A stretch of 64,000 bases of DNA, taken from Lunularia cruciata. Taxonomy: Eukaryota; Streptophyta; Marchantiopsida; Lunulariales; Lunulariaceae. This document shows, piece after piece, positions 32,433-43,260 of this stretch. The stretch is from assembly GCA_948567375.1 (NCBI GenBank), contig OX419755.1:29331001-29395000 (forward strand), written 5' to 3'. The translations under genes were made by a program, and so were the position numbers. Under the pieces are notes generated by a model. That model saw nothing but the letters and a program-made list of their open reading frames with translations. It had not been told where the DNA came from and ran no database searches. Position 1 is the stretch's first letter, and the number at the start of each line of letters is the position of its first letter.

Positions 32433-33038
32433 CAAAAACCCTTGCGATAAGATATTGGTTGCCTATATCATATATAAGGATATACAAGCCCATATCAAAA
32501 GTTAGGATACTTGTCAACAAGCAAGGAAACCAACATCTAATACCCAATGAACCTTGAGACCAATTTTGCCATTGGCTCCACTTGAGAAATGGGGTATTGA
32601 TTTTATGGGTTTGATTCAAGCGGTCACCCACTTTACCAAAAAGAGGTATATTTTAGTATGCACTTATTATGCACTCAAATAGTGGAGGTCAAGGCAACTT
32701 GGAAAGATGATGCAAAAATAGTAGCAGAATTTTCTTTCAAAATATCATCTCTAAATATGGATGTCCTCTCTAATTAGTCAATGACTAGGACTCAATTTTT
32801 TGAACTCACTTGTGGAAGCTTCACAAAGTATTTTCAAATTAAACATCAGAAGACAACTCACTACAACCCAAAAGCAAATGGGTTGACAAAGAAAGCTAAT
32901 GGTTTACTTTGTAAAATTTTGAGGTAACAATCAATTATGCCTACAACTAGGACACAAACTTAATTCAACTTTGTAGGCATATAGCAACTAAAAATATTAC
33001 CACTAAGCAAACTCCATATTCTTTAACATATGGATTAC
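32433..33038 (+). pseudogene. Tat-like gypsy integrase core
   Basis: A degraded frame with APLEKWGIDFMG (first catalytic Asp), a CPL...VND-type segment for the second, and HYNPKANGLTEKANG, which supplies the Glu. The reading is recoverable only across stops and small shifts. It stops at 33038, where a solo LTR-A has inserted, and its C-terminal part resumes at 41359 in the same orientation. Confidence 0.85.
33034..33038. repeat. target-site duplication ATTAC (left)
   Basis: Pairs with ATTGC at 41359-41363, one mismatch, flanking the solo LTR-A 33039-41358. Confidence 0.75.
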
Positions 33039-33586
33039 TATGACAACCCAGCAAATATCACTTTTGCGGTAATCAAGTAAGTAAAGTTCATTCCCACAAA
33101 GATACAATTCAGAATTGGTCAAATATGAAGTCAAATAGTAACAAGCAATTTTTCTTGAGTTCTTCTTTAATCTCTAAGGTAGAAACCACACCCAAAAGAG
33201 AGTAACAAGCACTGCTTTGTGGTCTTGTCACAAATTAACACTAATCACACCTCCATCACATTCTGTCAAAAAAAACATTAATTGTGATTATTTAGATTCC
33301 TCCAAAGATGGCTACTTCATTGCAAAGCACCTTTACCTCAAAATTGTGTTCCACTCCTCCATTGAAGGCACAACTTCCTCAATAAAAATTTCTTCACATC
33401 AACTCAATGGTGCACTCACAAATGCAAGATATTACCAACACTACAATTCCTCTCAAATCTATCAGGACATTGTTGTGATTGCACTTCACTTAGGATCAAA
33501 CACATAGAATGAAGATTAAGGCTACATAATCGAACATCCAACAAGCACATTGACTTGCACTTCAAAATTCTCCAAACACTCACAGT

Positions 33587-33591
33587 CACAA
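33587..33591. repeat. target-site duplication CACAA (left)
   Basis: Identical to 37366-37370; flanks the solo LTR-A 33592-37365 exactly. Confidence 0.93.
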
Positions 33592-36500
33592 TGTGGTGCC
33601 CACATTTTTTGTTTTTTTTCAAAATAGAGAAGAAGAAGTGTATAGAAGAAAAGAATAGGCCGAAGAAGGCAAAGAAAAGAGTCTTCGGGATGAAACCCAA
33701 AGTAAAGTGACTTCAGGTCATAAGGTAAAGTACTCAAAAATGCCTTGTCAGCATACAACCCGAAGTAAGGAGTCTCCTTATCGGGGGGAGCTCAACCAGA
33801 GGCAAAGTCAGTCTAACAACCTTTCATCGAGGCAAGAAATTCAAGAAGGGACCATTCAAAACCAATGGCCTATATGCGTGAAGTACGATTGACAGTGACA
33901 GGCGCATGCAGGAGGTGTGATTTCTTGGTAGAAACTCGAATTGAAGAGAGACAAAGAAAGCACAACTCTATAAAAATCAGGCTCGCAATGAAGCAATGTC
34001 AAGCAATTTTCCTTTGCCATTGAGAACTCGTCCTATAGGTGATCGTGGGAAGGGAAATAGAGTTGAAGACGCGCTAGTGTGTAAGGGAGAAGTCGAGAGA
34101 GTGAAATCGAGAGACAATGAGAAAGCAAGAGAGATGGGAGGAGGAAAGAAGAACTTCAAATTTGCAGTGAGGAATCATGCGATTCGGAGGTTAGATGTGA
34201 TTGCAAGAATCAAAGTCTTGAGCCAACTTTGGATTACGTTCTTGGCATGGAATTGGAATGTTAGTTTTTGAGGTTTCATGACTGAGATCATCAAGAGCAA
34301 GTGTCTTGATGGGCCTGAGGAAGAAGGGAAGGGAGGAAATCTGGCTCACTGGACAAAGTTGGATTGGAGATTAGTACTTGGAAGAGAGGCAGGCATGGAG
34401 CAGGGTGCCACATTCTTGGGGAAGGGAGAGGTAGTCAAAGAAACTCAAGAAGTGAGGGATGCATTCTCTTCAAAGCGGACAAAGAACGGATACAAGGTTG
34501 AGAGTTACAAGGATCCAATGACGAGAGGGATTGTGAGTGCTCTCATGGCCATCTTGAAGCCGGAGAGAACAACGTATGTTATGAAACACCAAGCGGTGTT
34601 CTTTCACAAAATTTTTGCAAGAGAACCAATAAATTGGGTGAGGTGCTTCCATGGGAGGACGTGACAAATGGTGTGGAATCTGTAGGATAAGTCACCTCCA
34701 CATTACATCATGCCATTTGCAGCACACTTTTATCTCAGGTTAAATTTGCTCAACTCGACGGAGCAAACTCAAATGGTGTCACATTTCCATCCCGACTTGA
34801 GAAGAGAAGTCGATGTAGAGGAGCAGCAGTATATTCTTCAAATCCAAAGCACAGACAAGTACTACAAGAAGACGGGGAAGAACGTGGAGATAGAAGCGAG
34901 TACACCAAAATCGAAGAAGCAAAGTCGGCAGGCCAAAGCTGAAGACAAGACAAAACCTTGGAAGACCAGGAGAGGAAACCTGAGGCAAGGCATGGTGGTG
35001 ATTGAGTCAGAAGACGAAGACTCGGAAGGTGAAGCCAAGTGCAAGTCCGAAGACTCAGAACGTGAGGAAGAACCCAAGCTAATGCTGCAAAGTGGAGATA
35101 CGAGTAGCGACAATGATGAAAGTGGAGAAATGACATCGGTACTAGCTGCTGTGGAGGTGGAAGAAGAAGTTCAGGTAGAGCTTGAACCAGAGGACAACAC
35201 AAAGTTGGAGGACAAGATACTTGAGCTAAAAGATTAGAAGACCATAATGCAAAGGGGAGTTTGCTCAAGACGCAAAGCAAAGTGTGATGCAGGTCCAAGT
35301 AAGGTGAAAGAAGAAGTGAATGAAAGCTCGGGAAGCGAGTTGTCAATTCCGATACAAAGACTACAGAGACAAAGGTGAGTATTGGGTGAACAAGAAGTAA
35401 GAAGGGAGATTGCAACACATGAGGAGATAGTTGCAAGTGATGGAGTGGAGTACCTGTGGGAGATTGTGTGTCCACTATTGGTGAAATTGGAGCACAAGAA
35501 GAAGGAGATGCAGTCGACATGTCCAAAAGTGAAGATTGTTTTGCAGGTCTTATCGAGATTAGAAGAAGAGAACTTGGAATTGAAGAAAATTATAACCCGA
35601 GGTGAGGAGGAAAGTGAAGTACTGTAAGCGGAGGCAGTAGTGAAGACTCAGGTAATTGAAGACTTGAAGAGAGAAGTCATGTATCGAGAGGAGCTTGTGA
35701 AGAAGAGTGACAAGCAAGGGAGAGATAAGTAGTAGAGTATGAGATTTTGAAGCAGCAGTTTGTTGATTCAAGAGTAGAACTTATCCATGTTATGGCGAGA
35801 GTAGCAGCGAAGGAACAAGAGCTCAATAGAGTCATAGAGAGCATAGAAGAGAAGAAGCAACTCTGGCAAAGGGAGTTGGCGGTACAATATAGGGAAGAAG
35901 AGAGATTATGAGAGTTACTTCGTAATCAGGAGGAGAAGATTGAACAAAAGGAGAAGGAGAAAGAAACGGTGAAAGCCAAGTTCAAAGCGGAGTTGGCAAT
36001 GTACAGAGAGGATTGGCTTGTAGATTGGGAGCAAGAAAGAAATATGCAATTGGAGCCATTGAAGTAGATTGTCCTCAGGATGAATGCAATGTTAAGTACA
36101 GAGGCCAGCGTTCGGATTGAAGAAATGAGACTGCACAAGTTGAAGTTGTTGGTGCAAAAGACAAGGCAAAGACAGGCAAAAGACATTGATTTGAACACTT
36201 TGTTGATAAGTCTCAGGACTCATGTAGATAGGAAGATATTAGAGGTAGAAGATAATATCGCAATTAGATTAGACTTAATAAAGTTGGAGATAGACAAGCT
36301 TCGGAAGGATGTTAGAGCCAAACCCGAAGTAGACAAAGTAGGAGTGCAAATGACATCAGAGTTAGTAATAGAGACATTAGAGAAGAGTGGGTTGTGAGAT
36401 AAGGAGTTAGATAGATTACCTACTAGTGGAATTTCAGATCAAGAAAGAGAATTGTTGGATTTGGTAGAAGAATTAGAAGTTGTGAAACCCGAGGACAGAG

Positions 36501-37365
36501 TAGTAGGAAGTAAATTTACTTTGGGTTCAGGTTTAAAAGCTGAGGAAGAAGTAGACATCGGATCGGAGTAGTAACAGTTTTGAGATTTGAAGGGGCAGAT
36601 ATGAAGAGGTGCATTGTCATTTTGGATCTGCAGGTTAGAAGAGTTGTTGTAGAACGGTATAGTTGTTAGAATTGTTGATTTGTTCACTACTTAAGAGTGG
36701 CATTCACAGAGAAATGTTGTTCAGTGCTAATAATTTCTGAGAATAGATAAAGTGAAGTGATGTGAAGTAGTGCTTGTTGCTTGAGCTTGATTCCGAGTAT
36801 CAACTTTCCAATTGTGTTTGTGAGGGTTTGGAGAAATTTGAAGTGCAAGTTAGTGTGCTCGTTGGGTGTTGGATTCCACAGCCTTGATCTTCATTTTGTG
36901 TGTTTGATCATGAGTGAAGTGCAATCGGAGCAATGCCTTGACAGATCTGAGAGGAATTGTAGTGTTGGTAGTATTTTGCATTTGTGAGTGCAGTGCAAAG
37001 ATGATGTGAAGCAATTTTGATCGAGGAAGTTGTGCTTTCAGTGGAGGGGTGGAACACAATTTTGAGGCAAAGTTGTTTTGCAGTGAAGTGCCGTTTTTGA
37101 GAGAGCCTAAATCATCACAATCAAGATTGTTTGGAAATAATTGAAGGAGTTGTGATTAAGGAGTTTGAATTTGTGACAAGACTGCGAATCAGTGCTTGTT
37201 ACTCTCTTCTAGGTGTGGTTTCTACGTGAGAGATTAAAGACGCAACCAAGAAGAACTACATGTTACTGTTTGACTTTGTATTTGGACATTTTTGAATTGT
37301 ATCTCTGCAAGAACAAAATTTACTTACCCGATTACCGCAAAAGTGATATTTGCTGGGTTCTCACA
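33592..37365 (+). mobile_element. Solo LTR-A copy A5, complete (3774 bp)
   Basis: Complete, uninterrupted LTR from TGTGGTGCCCACA to GGGTTCTCACA with a perfect 5-bp CACAA duplication. It is inserted in the U5-like part of copy A6. Sections: 33592-34130 non-coding 5' part; 34131-36569 encoded frame; 36570-37365 promoter/R/U5-like tail. No primer site or internal region is attached. This is the type copy for the family. Confidence 0.95.
34131..36569 (+). pseudogene. LTR-A-encoded protein (type copy A5)
   Basis: About 813 codons. 34131-34664 holds the conserved N-terminal region (AIRRLDVIARIKVL, LAWNWNVSF, LDWRLVLGREAG, GYKVESYKDPM, YVMKHQAVFFHKIFAREP). 34710-35237 holds SHFHPDLRREVD, the basic patch KSKKQSRQ and a long acidic run. 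From 35382 it is coiled coil, including ARLEEENLELKK-type repeats, MNAMLSTEASVRIEE and LHKLKLLVQ. Stops at 34269, 34662, 35235, 35376 and 35625 share one frame, and a later shift lies near 35700. At 34662 (TGA against CGA in copy A1) the change is C-to-T, the signature of methylation-driven decay. Confidence 0.68.
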
Positions 37366-37370
37366 CACAA
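37366..37370. repeat. target-site duplication CACAA (right)
   Basis: Exact match to 33587-33591. Confidence 0.93.
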
Positions 37371-37479
37371 TCACAAGATTGATACTTGGAATTAAGCTCA
37401 AGTGACAAGCACTAAGAAACCGGCACTTTGCTTTATCTATCTCCAAATAAAGCAAACAAAAAACACTATGAATGCCTCC

Positions 37480-37487
37480 TTTAAATA
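37480..37487 (-). promoter_or_regulatory. Putative LTR-A TATA box
   Basis: Minus strand TATTTAAA, followed by GGAGGCATTC. The same box and context occur at 57173-57180, 52382-52388 and 21915-21922 (minus strand) and near 31786 (plus). It lies downstream of the encoded frame and about 650-700 bases before the LTR end, the place expected for the element promoter. No transcript data support it. Confidence 0.5.
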
Positions 37488-37597
37488 GGTTGAGCACTTC
37501 AACAGTTACTAAAAAATTACCATTCTACAACAACTCTAAACATGCAAAACCAAAATGAAAATGCACCTCTTCATATCTGCCTCTTCAAATCTCAAAT

Positions 37598-40500
37598 CTA
37601 TTCCCACTTGGAACCTATGTCTACTTCTTCTTTGGATTTCAAACCCGATGATCCTCCTATCACTTCTCCTTCTTTGGGTCTATCTAGTTCTACTAGTTCA
37701 TTTGCTATTTCTACTACCTCTTCACTACAAACTACCATTGCACTAGTGGGTAACTTATCTAACTCTTTATCTCCCAATCCACTCTTCTCTAATGTCTTAG
37801 ATAATTGATCCAAAGACACCTATACTACTACTTCTACAACTTTGGATTTCTTATCTTCCTTCACACTACTCTAAACTCTCTCTAACTCTAAATTCACTAA
37901 GTCTAGTTTGAGACTTACATTGTCTCCTACCTCAATTATCTTCCGATCTACTTGTTCCCTCAAATGAATCAACAAAGTATTCATATCTACATCTTTCACT
38001 CTTCTCTTCCAAGTTTTGTGCACTAGCAACTTTAACTCATGCAATTTCACTTCTTCCAATCTTCCTTCAGATTCTGTGCTCAGCATTGCTCATAGTCTTC
38101 CAACAACTTCTCCTATGGACTCTGATGCATACCCTCAAGATTGTTCTACTTTCAACTCTTCTTTGTACATCTTCAACTTGTCTTCATACTTGGTGGCAAG
38201 CATCTTCTTTTCCTCCGTATGCTGAGCACTCTGCACCTCAACACCTCTTACCAAGCTTCTCAATATTTCCTCATCTTGGTGTTGGATTGCCAACTCCCTC
38301 TGCCATGCTTGATAAACTCTTGCTACACTCTTCTTCAAGCTCTCTAACTCTTGTTCCATCATAGCCGCCATTTCCTTCACATGAATGCTTTCAATGTAAA
38401 CTTTGCTGATGTAATACTCCGAGGACAAGAGAAGAGAGAAAACACATATTACACACTCAACATTTGGTGCTCCAAAGGAGCACCTTCTCTTTATTATATA
38501 GACAAAGAGGATCTCCTCCAAGGAAGCTCCACCATAGGATTAGGCACACAAATAGGTGACATGTCAGCAAGCTCCACCCTTGGATTACTTACTTGGATGT
38601 TGGTCTAGGTCCTATCTGCTTGGTCAAACAAGCTTTGACCAGAGGGAATCTTTTAGTGAATTTTCTTGTAGGATTCTTAGAATCACGTGAGTAAGTACCA
38701 TTGGAAAGCTCTCAATGAGATAAACCAAGGGGGAGGGAAGGCCACCCTCTCCTTCATTAGGGGAGAGGGGGGAAGATGCACATTTTTTGGGTCTAATTCA
38801 TCCGTTTAGGCCTCCAAAATTACCTTCAAAGATTTCAGGCATATTGCAATTCCTACTCTATTAGTAGAATTCCCCTTTTTGTGATACCTCTTTTTGATCT
38901 ATTTAGTCCATCATGTGTAATATCCTTCCAGATGTTACCAAACCAATTCTCACCTTTAAGTCATATGTCTAGCTATTGGTTCTAAGGTTCTCAAGTCTAT
39001 TTTGGTTTTGCTCTATTAGTAGAAGTACTCTTTTGGTGATACTTCTATCTGATCTAGTTTGACCATCATGTATAACATCATTCTAGATGTTACCAAACCA
39101 AATTTCACATCTAGATCATATGGCTAGCTCTTGGTATTACAGCTGACTTCACCTTTCATCTTTGCCAACAATATTGTCTACTCTTTCAACTCTTTGGCTT
39201 GATTGTGCATCTCTCTTCCATGCTTCTCAAAACTCTCTTGCCTAAAGCCTTCTCTTAAGCCTTCTTCTTCAAGACTGCAACCACTTGAAGTTCCTTAGCT
39301 TCTCCTTTTCTTTGAGTTACAATCTCCTTCAGTTCCTTTACTTTGTCTAGTAGATACCTCACTACCTACAACTCATTCTTCACCTCCACATGATCTTGCT
39401 AGATCACCTTCTTATGCTTCTTCATTAGTTTTAACAATAGACTCACAATGTGCAATCAGTACTTCACCCCATCAAAGCCTTCTTTGTCTCTAGCTTTGTC
39501 TTTGTACTTTGCCGCCATTGACGCTTCTTCCACTAGAGCCTTCCCCTAAAGTCTTGATCTTTGTACCTTCAATGACATTCCTTCCAAGATTACTTCTTCC
39601 TTATAGAATGAGCTTGTTCCTACAGGTTTAGTGGTCATTGACCTCTTGGCTCTTCCTCCCTTCCGGTCTTCCTTCTTTGGTTCTTCATCCATCTCCTCCA
39701 TAGGCAACTCTAAGCAAGGGTTATCTCCTCCCTCCATACAATCAATTGCCGCATGGAACGCCTCATCTTCTTTTACCTCCACCAATTGTTGAATCTCTTC
39801 TTCACCTCACTCTCACTCTTGAACTCCTCACTTCGTAATGTGTGTTTAGCTTCTTTGGAGTCTCCTCTTCTGGACTCCCTCTCTCCTTCACACTCTGTCT
39901 CCAAAGTCTCATCCTTCACCGGCTTCTTACCTTGTGGATTGAATCTTCAGGTCTTGCGTTGTGGCTGGGTAAAGGCTACCTCTTTGGGTTTAGTCCACTT
40001 CTTTGTCTTTGGACTTTGTCCATCCACCATCTCCCTCTATCCCATTCTGATGAAATGGTTGCTACTAGCTTGCAATTGTAACATGTATTGTTGCTCCTCT
40101 TTGTTTGCTTCTCATCAAAGATCGGGAGGGAAATGCAAAACCATACATTGCCTCTCCTCCATTGTTAGTAGATTCAATCCAAAGTAGAAATGCGCTGCAA
40201 TTAGTGCAAAGTAGTGTGGTGGCAAATTGGTTCTGCAATTCACAATCATTTGCCTTGTTCTTTGATGGAAACACTTTGCCTAGTTCACCTTCACTCTTGC
40301 AAACATCTGGTGGAAGAAGACCGCCTGCTGCATGTTCACTTATGTTGTTTGCTTGGGCTTGAACATGGCCATGAGCACTCCCACAATGCGTTGCTTAATC
40401 AAGTCCCAATAGGACTCCACTTTGTAGCCATTGTTGGTCTGTGGAGCGAAGAAATTTTTTTGAGTTTCCACAATCTCTTCTGCAGCATCACATTTCCTAT

Positions 40501-40781
40501 AGAAGGTGACCTCAGTTGCCTCTCTTGCTTCCTTCTACAATACTAACCTCCAATTTGACTCAGTCAATCAAGTCGGATTTCATCTCTTCACCATAACTTT
40601 GGGGCTCTTTTTCACAATTATTGGCAGCTATCTCTGCCATGATGCCTGGAAAAATGACATTCCAGTTCCATGCAAAGAGTGAGATCCAAATTCTATTCAA
40701 GACTTTGATCCTAGCTATGACATCTAATTGCCAAATTGTAAAACTCCTCATTGTGAGTGTGTTCTTGGTCTTCTTTGCCAT
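37598..40781 (-). pseudogene. LTR-A-encoded protein (copy A6), split by LTR-B
   Basis: It starts MAKK at 40781 with FAWNWNVIFP, has the KQQAVFFH-type region near 40330 and a basic/acidic linker at 39546-39785, then coiled coil on both sides of the LTR-B insertion (38410-39141), ending near 37598-37611. It is rich in stops. Coiled-coil blocks EQELESLKKSVA and LEEVKLHELKLLVHKT are conserved. Confidence 0.65.
38410..39141 (+). mobile_element. Solo LTR-B (732 bp)
   Basis: TGTAATACTCC to GGTATTACA with perfect target duplication GCTGA (38405-38409 and 39142-39146). It is inserted in the coiled-coil coding part of LTR-A copy A6. It matches the 3' LTR of gypsy B over its whole length. Confidence 0.95.
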
Positions 40782-41358
40782 GATTTGCTTACTAGTTCTT
40801 TGGCACTAAAAGATTATCCACTCTCCTGGACTCGACACTCTAATCCCTTATGGACTTCGGAAAATTTCACTCTCAATTGGCTTCTTGAGGTGCATTATTG
40901 CAAATGACTACTCAGAGAAACAGGGTATCTACATGACATGTTTGATTTCCTCCTACGCAATTGCAATTTTATAGTACCTTGAAGTGTGATCATTCTTCAA
41001 TCAATTTTAAAATCAACTCCCACTTCTTCTATGTGTTGGTTTCTTGTCACTATCACGGTACTCTTCTCTTGCCTCCACCATTTCTTGAAGTGTATGTTCT
41101 TGACTGGCCTGACACGTAGAGAGGTTGTTACATCATCTTTGTATCGGTCTTTGCTTCCCATTCCAAAGATGCCCTTCTTTGGATTTGTCTCTTTGTAGCC
41201 CCATCCAAGTAGTTTGGTTCCAAACTCAAGGTTGACTTCTTTGGGTTTACTCCAAGGACACCTAAGTCCATTCTTTCCTTTGTAATTTGGCTTCCTCAAT
41301 ACACTTCTTCTTCAAAAAGTTAACAAAACAAAACAAAACAAAAAATGTGGGTACCACA

Positions 41359-41829
41359 ATTGCATCCCATATTACTAGGGGAGTTTGAATTGTGGTTGTA
41401 CTGTATCCTATTTAAGGAATAATTGTCAAAGGAAGAAAGTCAAGATCTTTGGATTCAATAGTTGATGTGGTTGGAAGAAAAGCAAGCCAATGCACTACAA
41501 ACTACAAGAGAAATTCAATCTCAAAGGAAGGACATGCATGAAAGATGTTATGGCCTGTTACTATTTTTTTTTTACTAAGAGTGCAACTTAATGTTGTTAT
41601 AAGATAATTGTCAAATATTCTTTTCAAGAAAGTTGCACTTAAGGTAGATGGGGCAATACCAAGTGATGCATATTTTTGAGGATGGTTCTATTCAACTAGT
41701 AGACTTGGAAGGAAACTCATTTGCCACCAGAGTAAATAGTTGGAGGGTACATTGTTATTGGATAGTGGACTCCAAAGGAAGAAACTAAACCAATGTTTGT
41801 GTGGATCCTCATATTTGAAGGAGAGTGTA
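41359..41829 (+). pseudogene. Tat-like integrase C-terminus and polypurine tract
   Basis: This continues the integrase of 32433-33038 after the solo LTR-A. WLEEKQANALQTTREIQSQ near 41465-41520 and a SIQLVDLEG-NSF-RVN-type segment near 41690-41740 are typical of the integrase tail of Tat/Athila elements. Then a purine-rich GAAGGAGAG leads to the LTR start at about 41830. Stops are frequent. Confidence 0.8.
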
Positions 41830-43260
41830 TATAGTGCTCATTTTTTTTTTGATATTTCTTAAGGATAGAAGTGTATTTTTAAGTAAGAAAGGAGGTTAGA
41901 TGAAGAGGATTGGTGTGTTTGGATCTGAAGAAGAGATCTAATCCAACCTGAGGAAGCTGACTTTAGATCAGAGGAAATGAAAACTCGGATCAGACTTGGA
42001 AGGATGGAAGATCCAAAGTGAGGACATTTAATATCAGAATGAAGAACCCAATCCAAGAATACTTAACAACCTTGACTTAGACCATACCAACCAAGTTGGT
42101 ACACTTCACATTAGTGATTACTTTGTGTGAGGATAAATTGAAAAGTGACAAGAGTAATGCATGTATAAGACTGTGATTCTTGATTGAGGTTTGAATGAAG
42201 AATGACTATGAATTAAAAGAGTATAAAATTGAGACTTTGTTAAGGAGAGTCTACAATGTTGAAAGACTATCCTATGCCTTTGATTAGTTGTCCTAAACAT
42301 GTGAAAATCACAAGTTGAGTCATGGGTTTCTATTTTCAAAGCCAAGTATAGAGAGAAGCATGATGTTGTTCAAGAGAGGAAGAAAGGTTTTAGCCATCTT
42401 GGTCCAAAATCCTATAATTAGACAAATTGGATATGGTTGCCAAATTTGAAGTCTTGAAGTGACTTTTGATCACTTTTTTATCATTTCCAAGGTTCATGAT
42501 AGAAATTATGGCTAGCAATTGTGAGGACGGTCCAAACAAGGAGGGAAATAGAGGAAATCCAAGTTGTTGGACTGAATTAGATTGGAGGTAAGTCTTAGGG
42601 CAAGATGTAAGAGAGTCCACAAGGATCATCTTTTATTGGAAGTATGATCCAGTGGAAGAAACCAAGGAGCTAAAGGAGTTCTTAAATGAACCTTGCAAGA
42701 AAAAAAATATACAAGGTAGACACTTACTTAGACCTGATGAGGTGAAGTATCATTGGGGCAATGATGGTGATGTTGAAGCTAGAGTGGACTACCTATAGAA
42801 CAAAGTTGTTGTTTTGTTACATGGGTAGTGTTGCTTTGTTACATAGCCATGTCCTTCTATCTCATGTTTGTGGGAGAGAGTGTTAACTCGACAAGGTGTT
42901 TCTACCTTAAGATGAGGTAGATGATAGTGAAATGGAGGATGGACCTACCAACCCATGACTTTGTACCTTTTGCATCCCTTTACTACTTAGGATTGAATTT
43001 TTGTAGCCTTGAGGAGAGAAGGCAGATGGTATTGCATTTCCATCCAAACTTGCATTGGGATACAAATGAGGAAGAGAAGTAATACATGGCAAAGGTCAAG
43101 GAGAGTGACTAGCTGTTTGCAAGAATTGGATAAAGGAAGACCTTGTAAGTTCTGGTACCCAAACCAAAGAAGAGGAGCCAACTCAAAGACATGATGTTGT
43201 TTTTTTCTTTTGTCTCTCTCTAGAAACACACATTGTTCTTAGCTATGGAGCTATGGATTG
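41830..43260 (+). mobile_element. LTR-E, 3' LTR of the Tat-like element (truncated)
   Basis: Starts TATAGTGCTCATTTTTT after the polypurine tract and matches 32172-32432 for 250 bases. From about 42120 it follows the LTR-A plan in diverged form, including the encoded frame. It fades out near 43260. It is an older relative of LTR-A. Confidence 0.75.
42430..43200 (+). pseudogene. LTR-encoded protein, N-terminal part (diverged copy)
   Basis: Plus-strand remnants of the conserved blocks: a TELDWR-VLG-type block near 42570-42600, an MLKLEWT-YL-type segment near 42770-42800, LHFHPNLHWDTNEEE near 43030-43075 and a PKKRSQL-type basic patch near 43160. Heavily broken. It shows that the frame is old in this LTR lineage. 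Confidence 0.55.

Larger units (their letters stand above)
33039..41358 (-). mobile_element. Solo LTR-A copy A6 with two nested solo LTRs
   Basis: LTR segments are 33039-33591, 37371-38409 and 39147-41358, about 3804 bp in total. The interruptions are a plus-strand solo LTR-A (33592-37365) and a solo LTR-B (38410-39141). Termini are TATGACAACCC at 33039 and TACCACA at 41358, with ATTAC/ATTGC target duplication. Its host is the integrase gene of a Tat-like element. A TATTTAAA box (minus strand) lies at 37480-37487. Confidence 0.92.

Noticed and set aside
34750-35526. 258-codon minus-strand frame opposite the LTR-A protein
   Set aside because: It is the Ser/Leu-rich antisense shadow of the acidic and coiled-coil coding strand; the same shadow appears in other copies.
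33592-37365. LTR-A as a DNA transposon with TGTG/CACA inverted ends
   Set aside because: Terminal similarity is only about 4 bases, duplications are 5 bp, and one copy is followed by a tRNA-Asp primer site and a gypsy interior, all of which fit an LTR.
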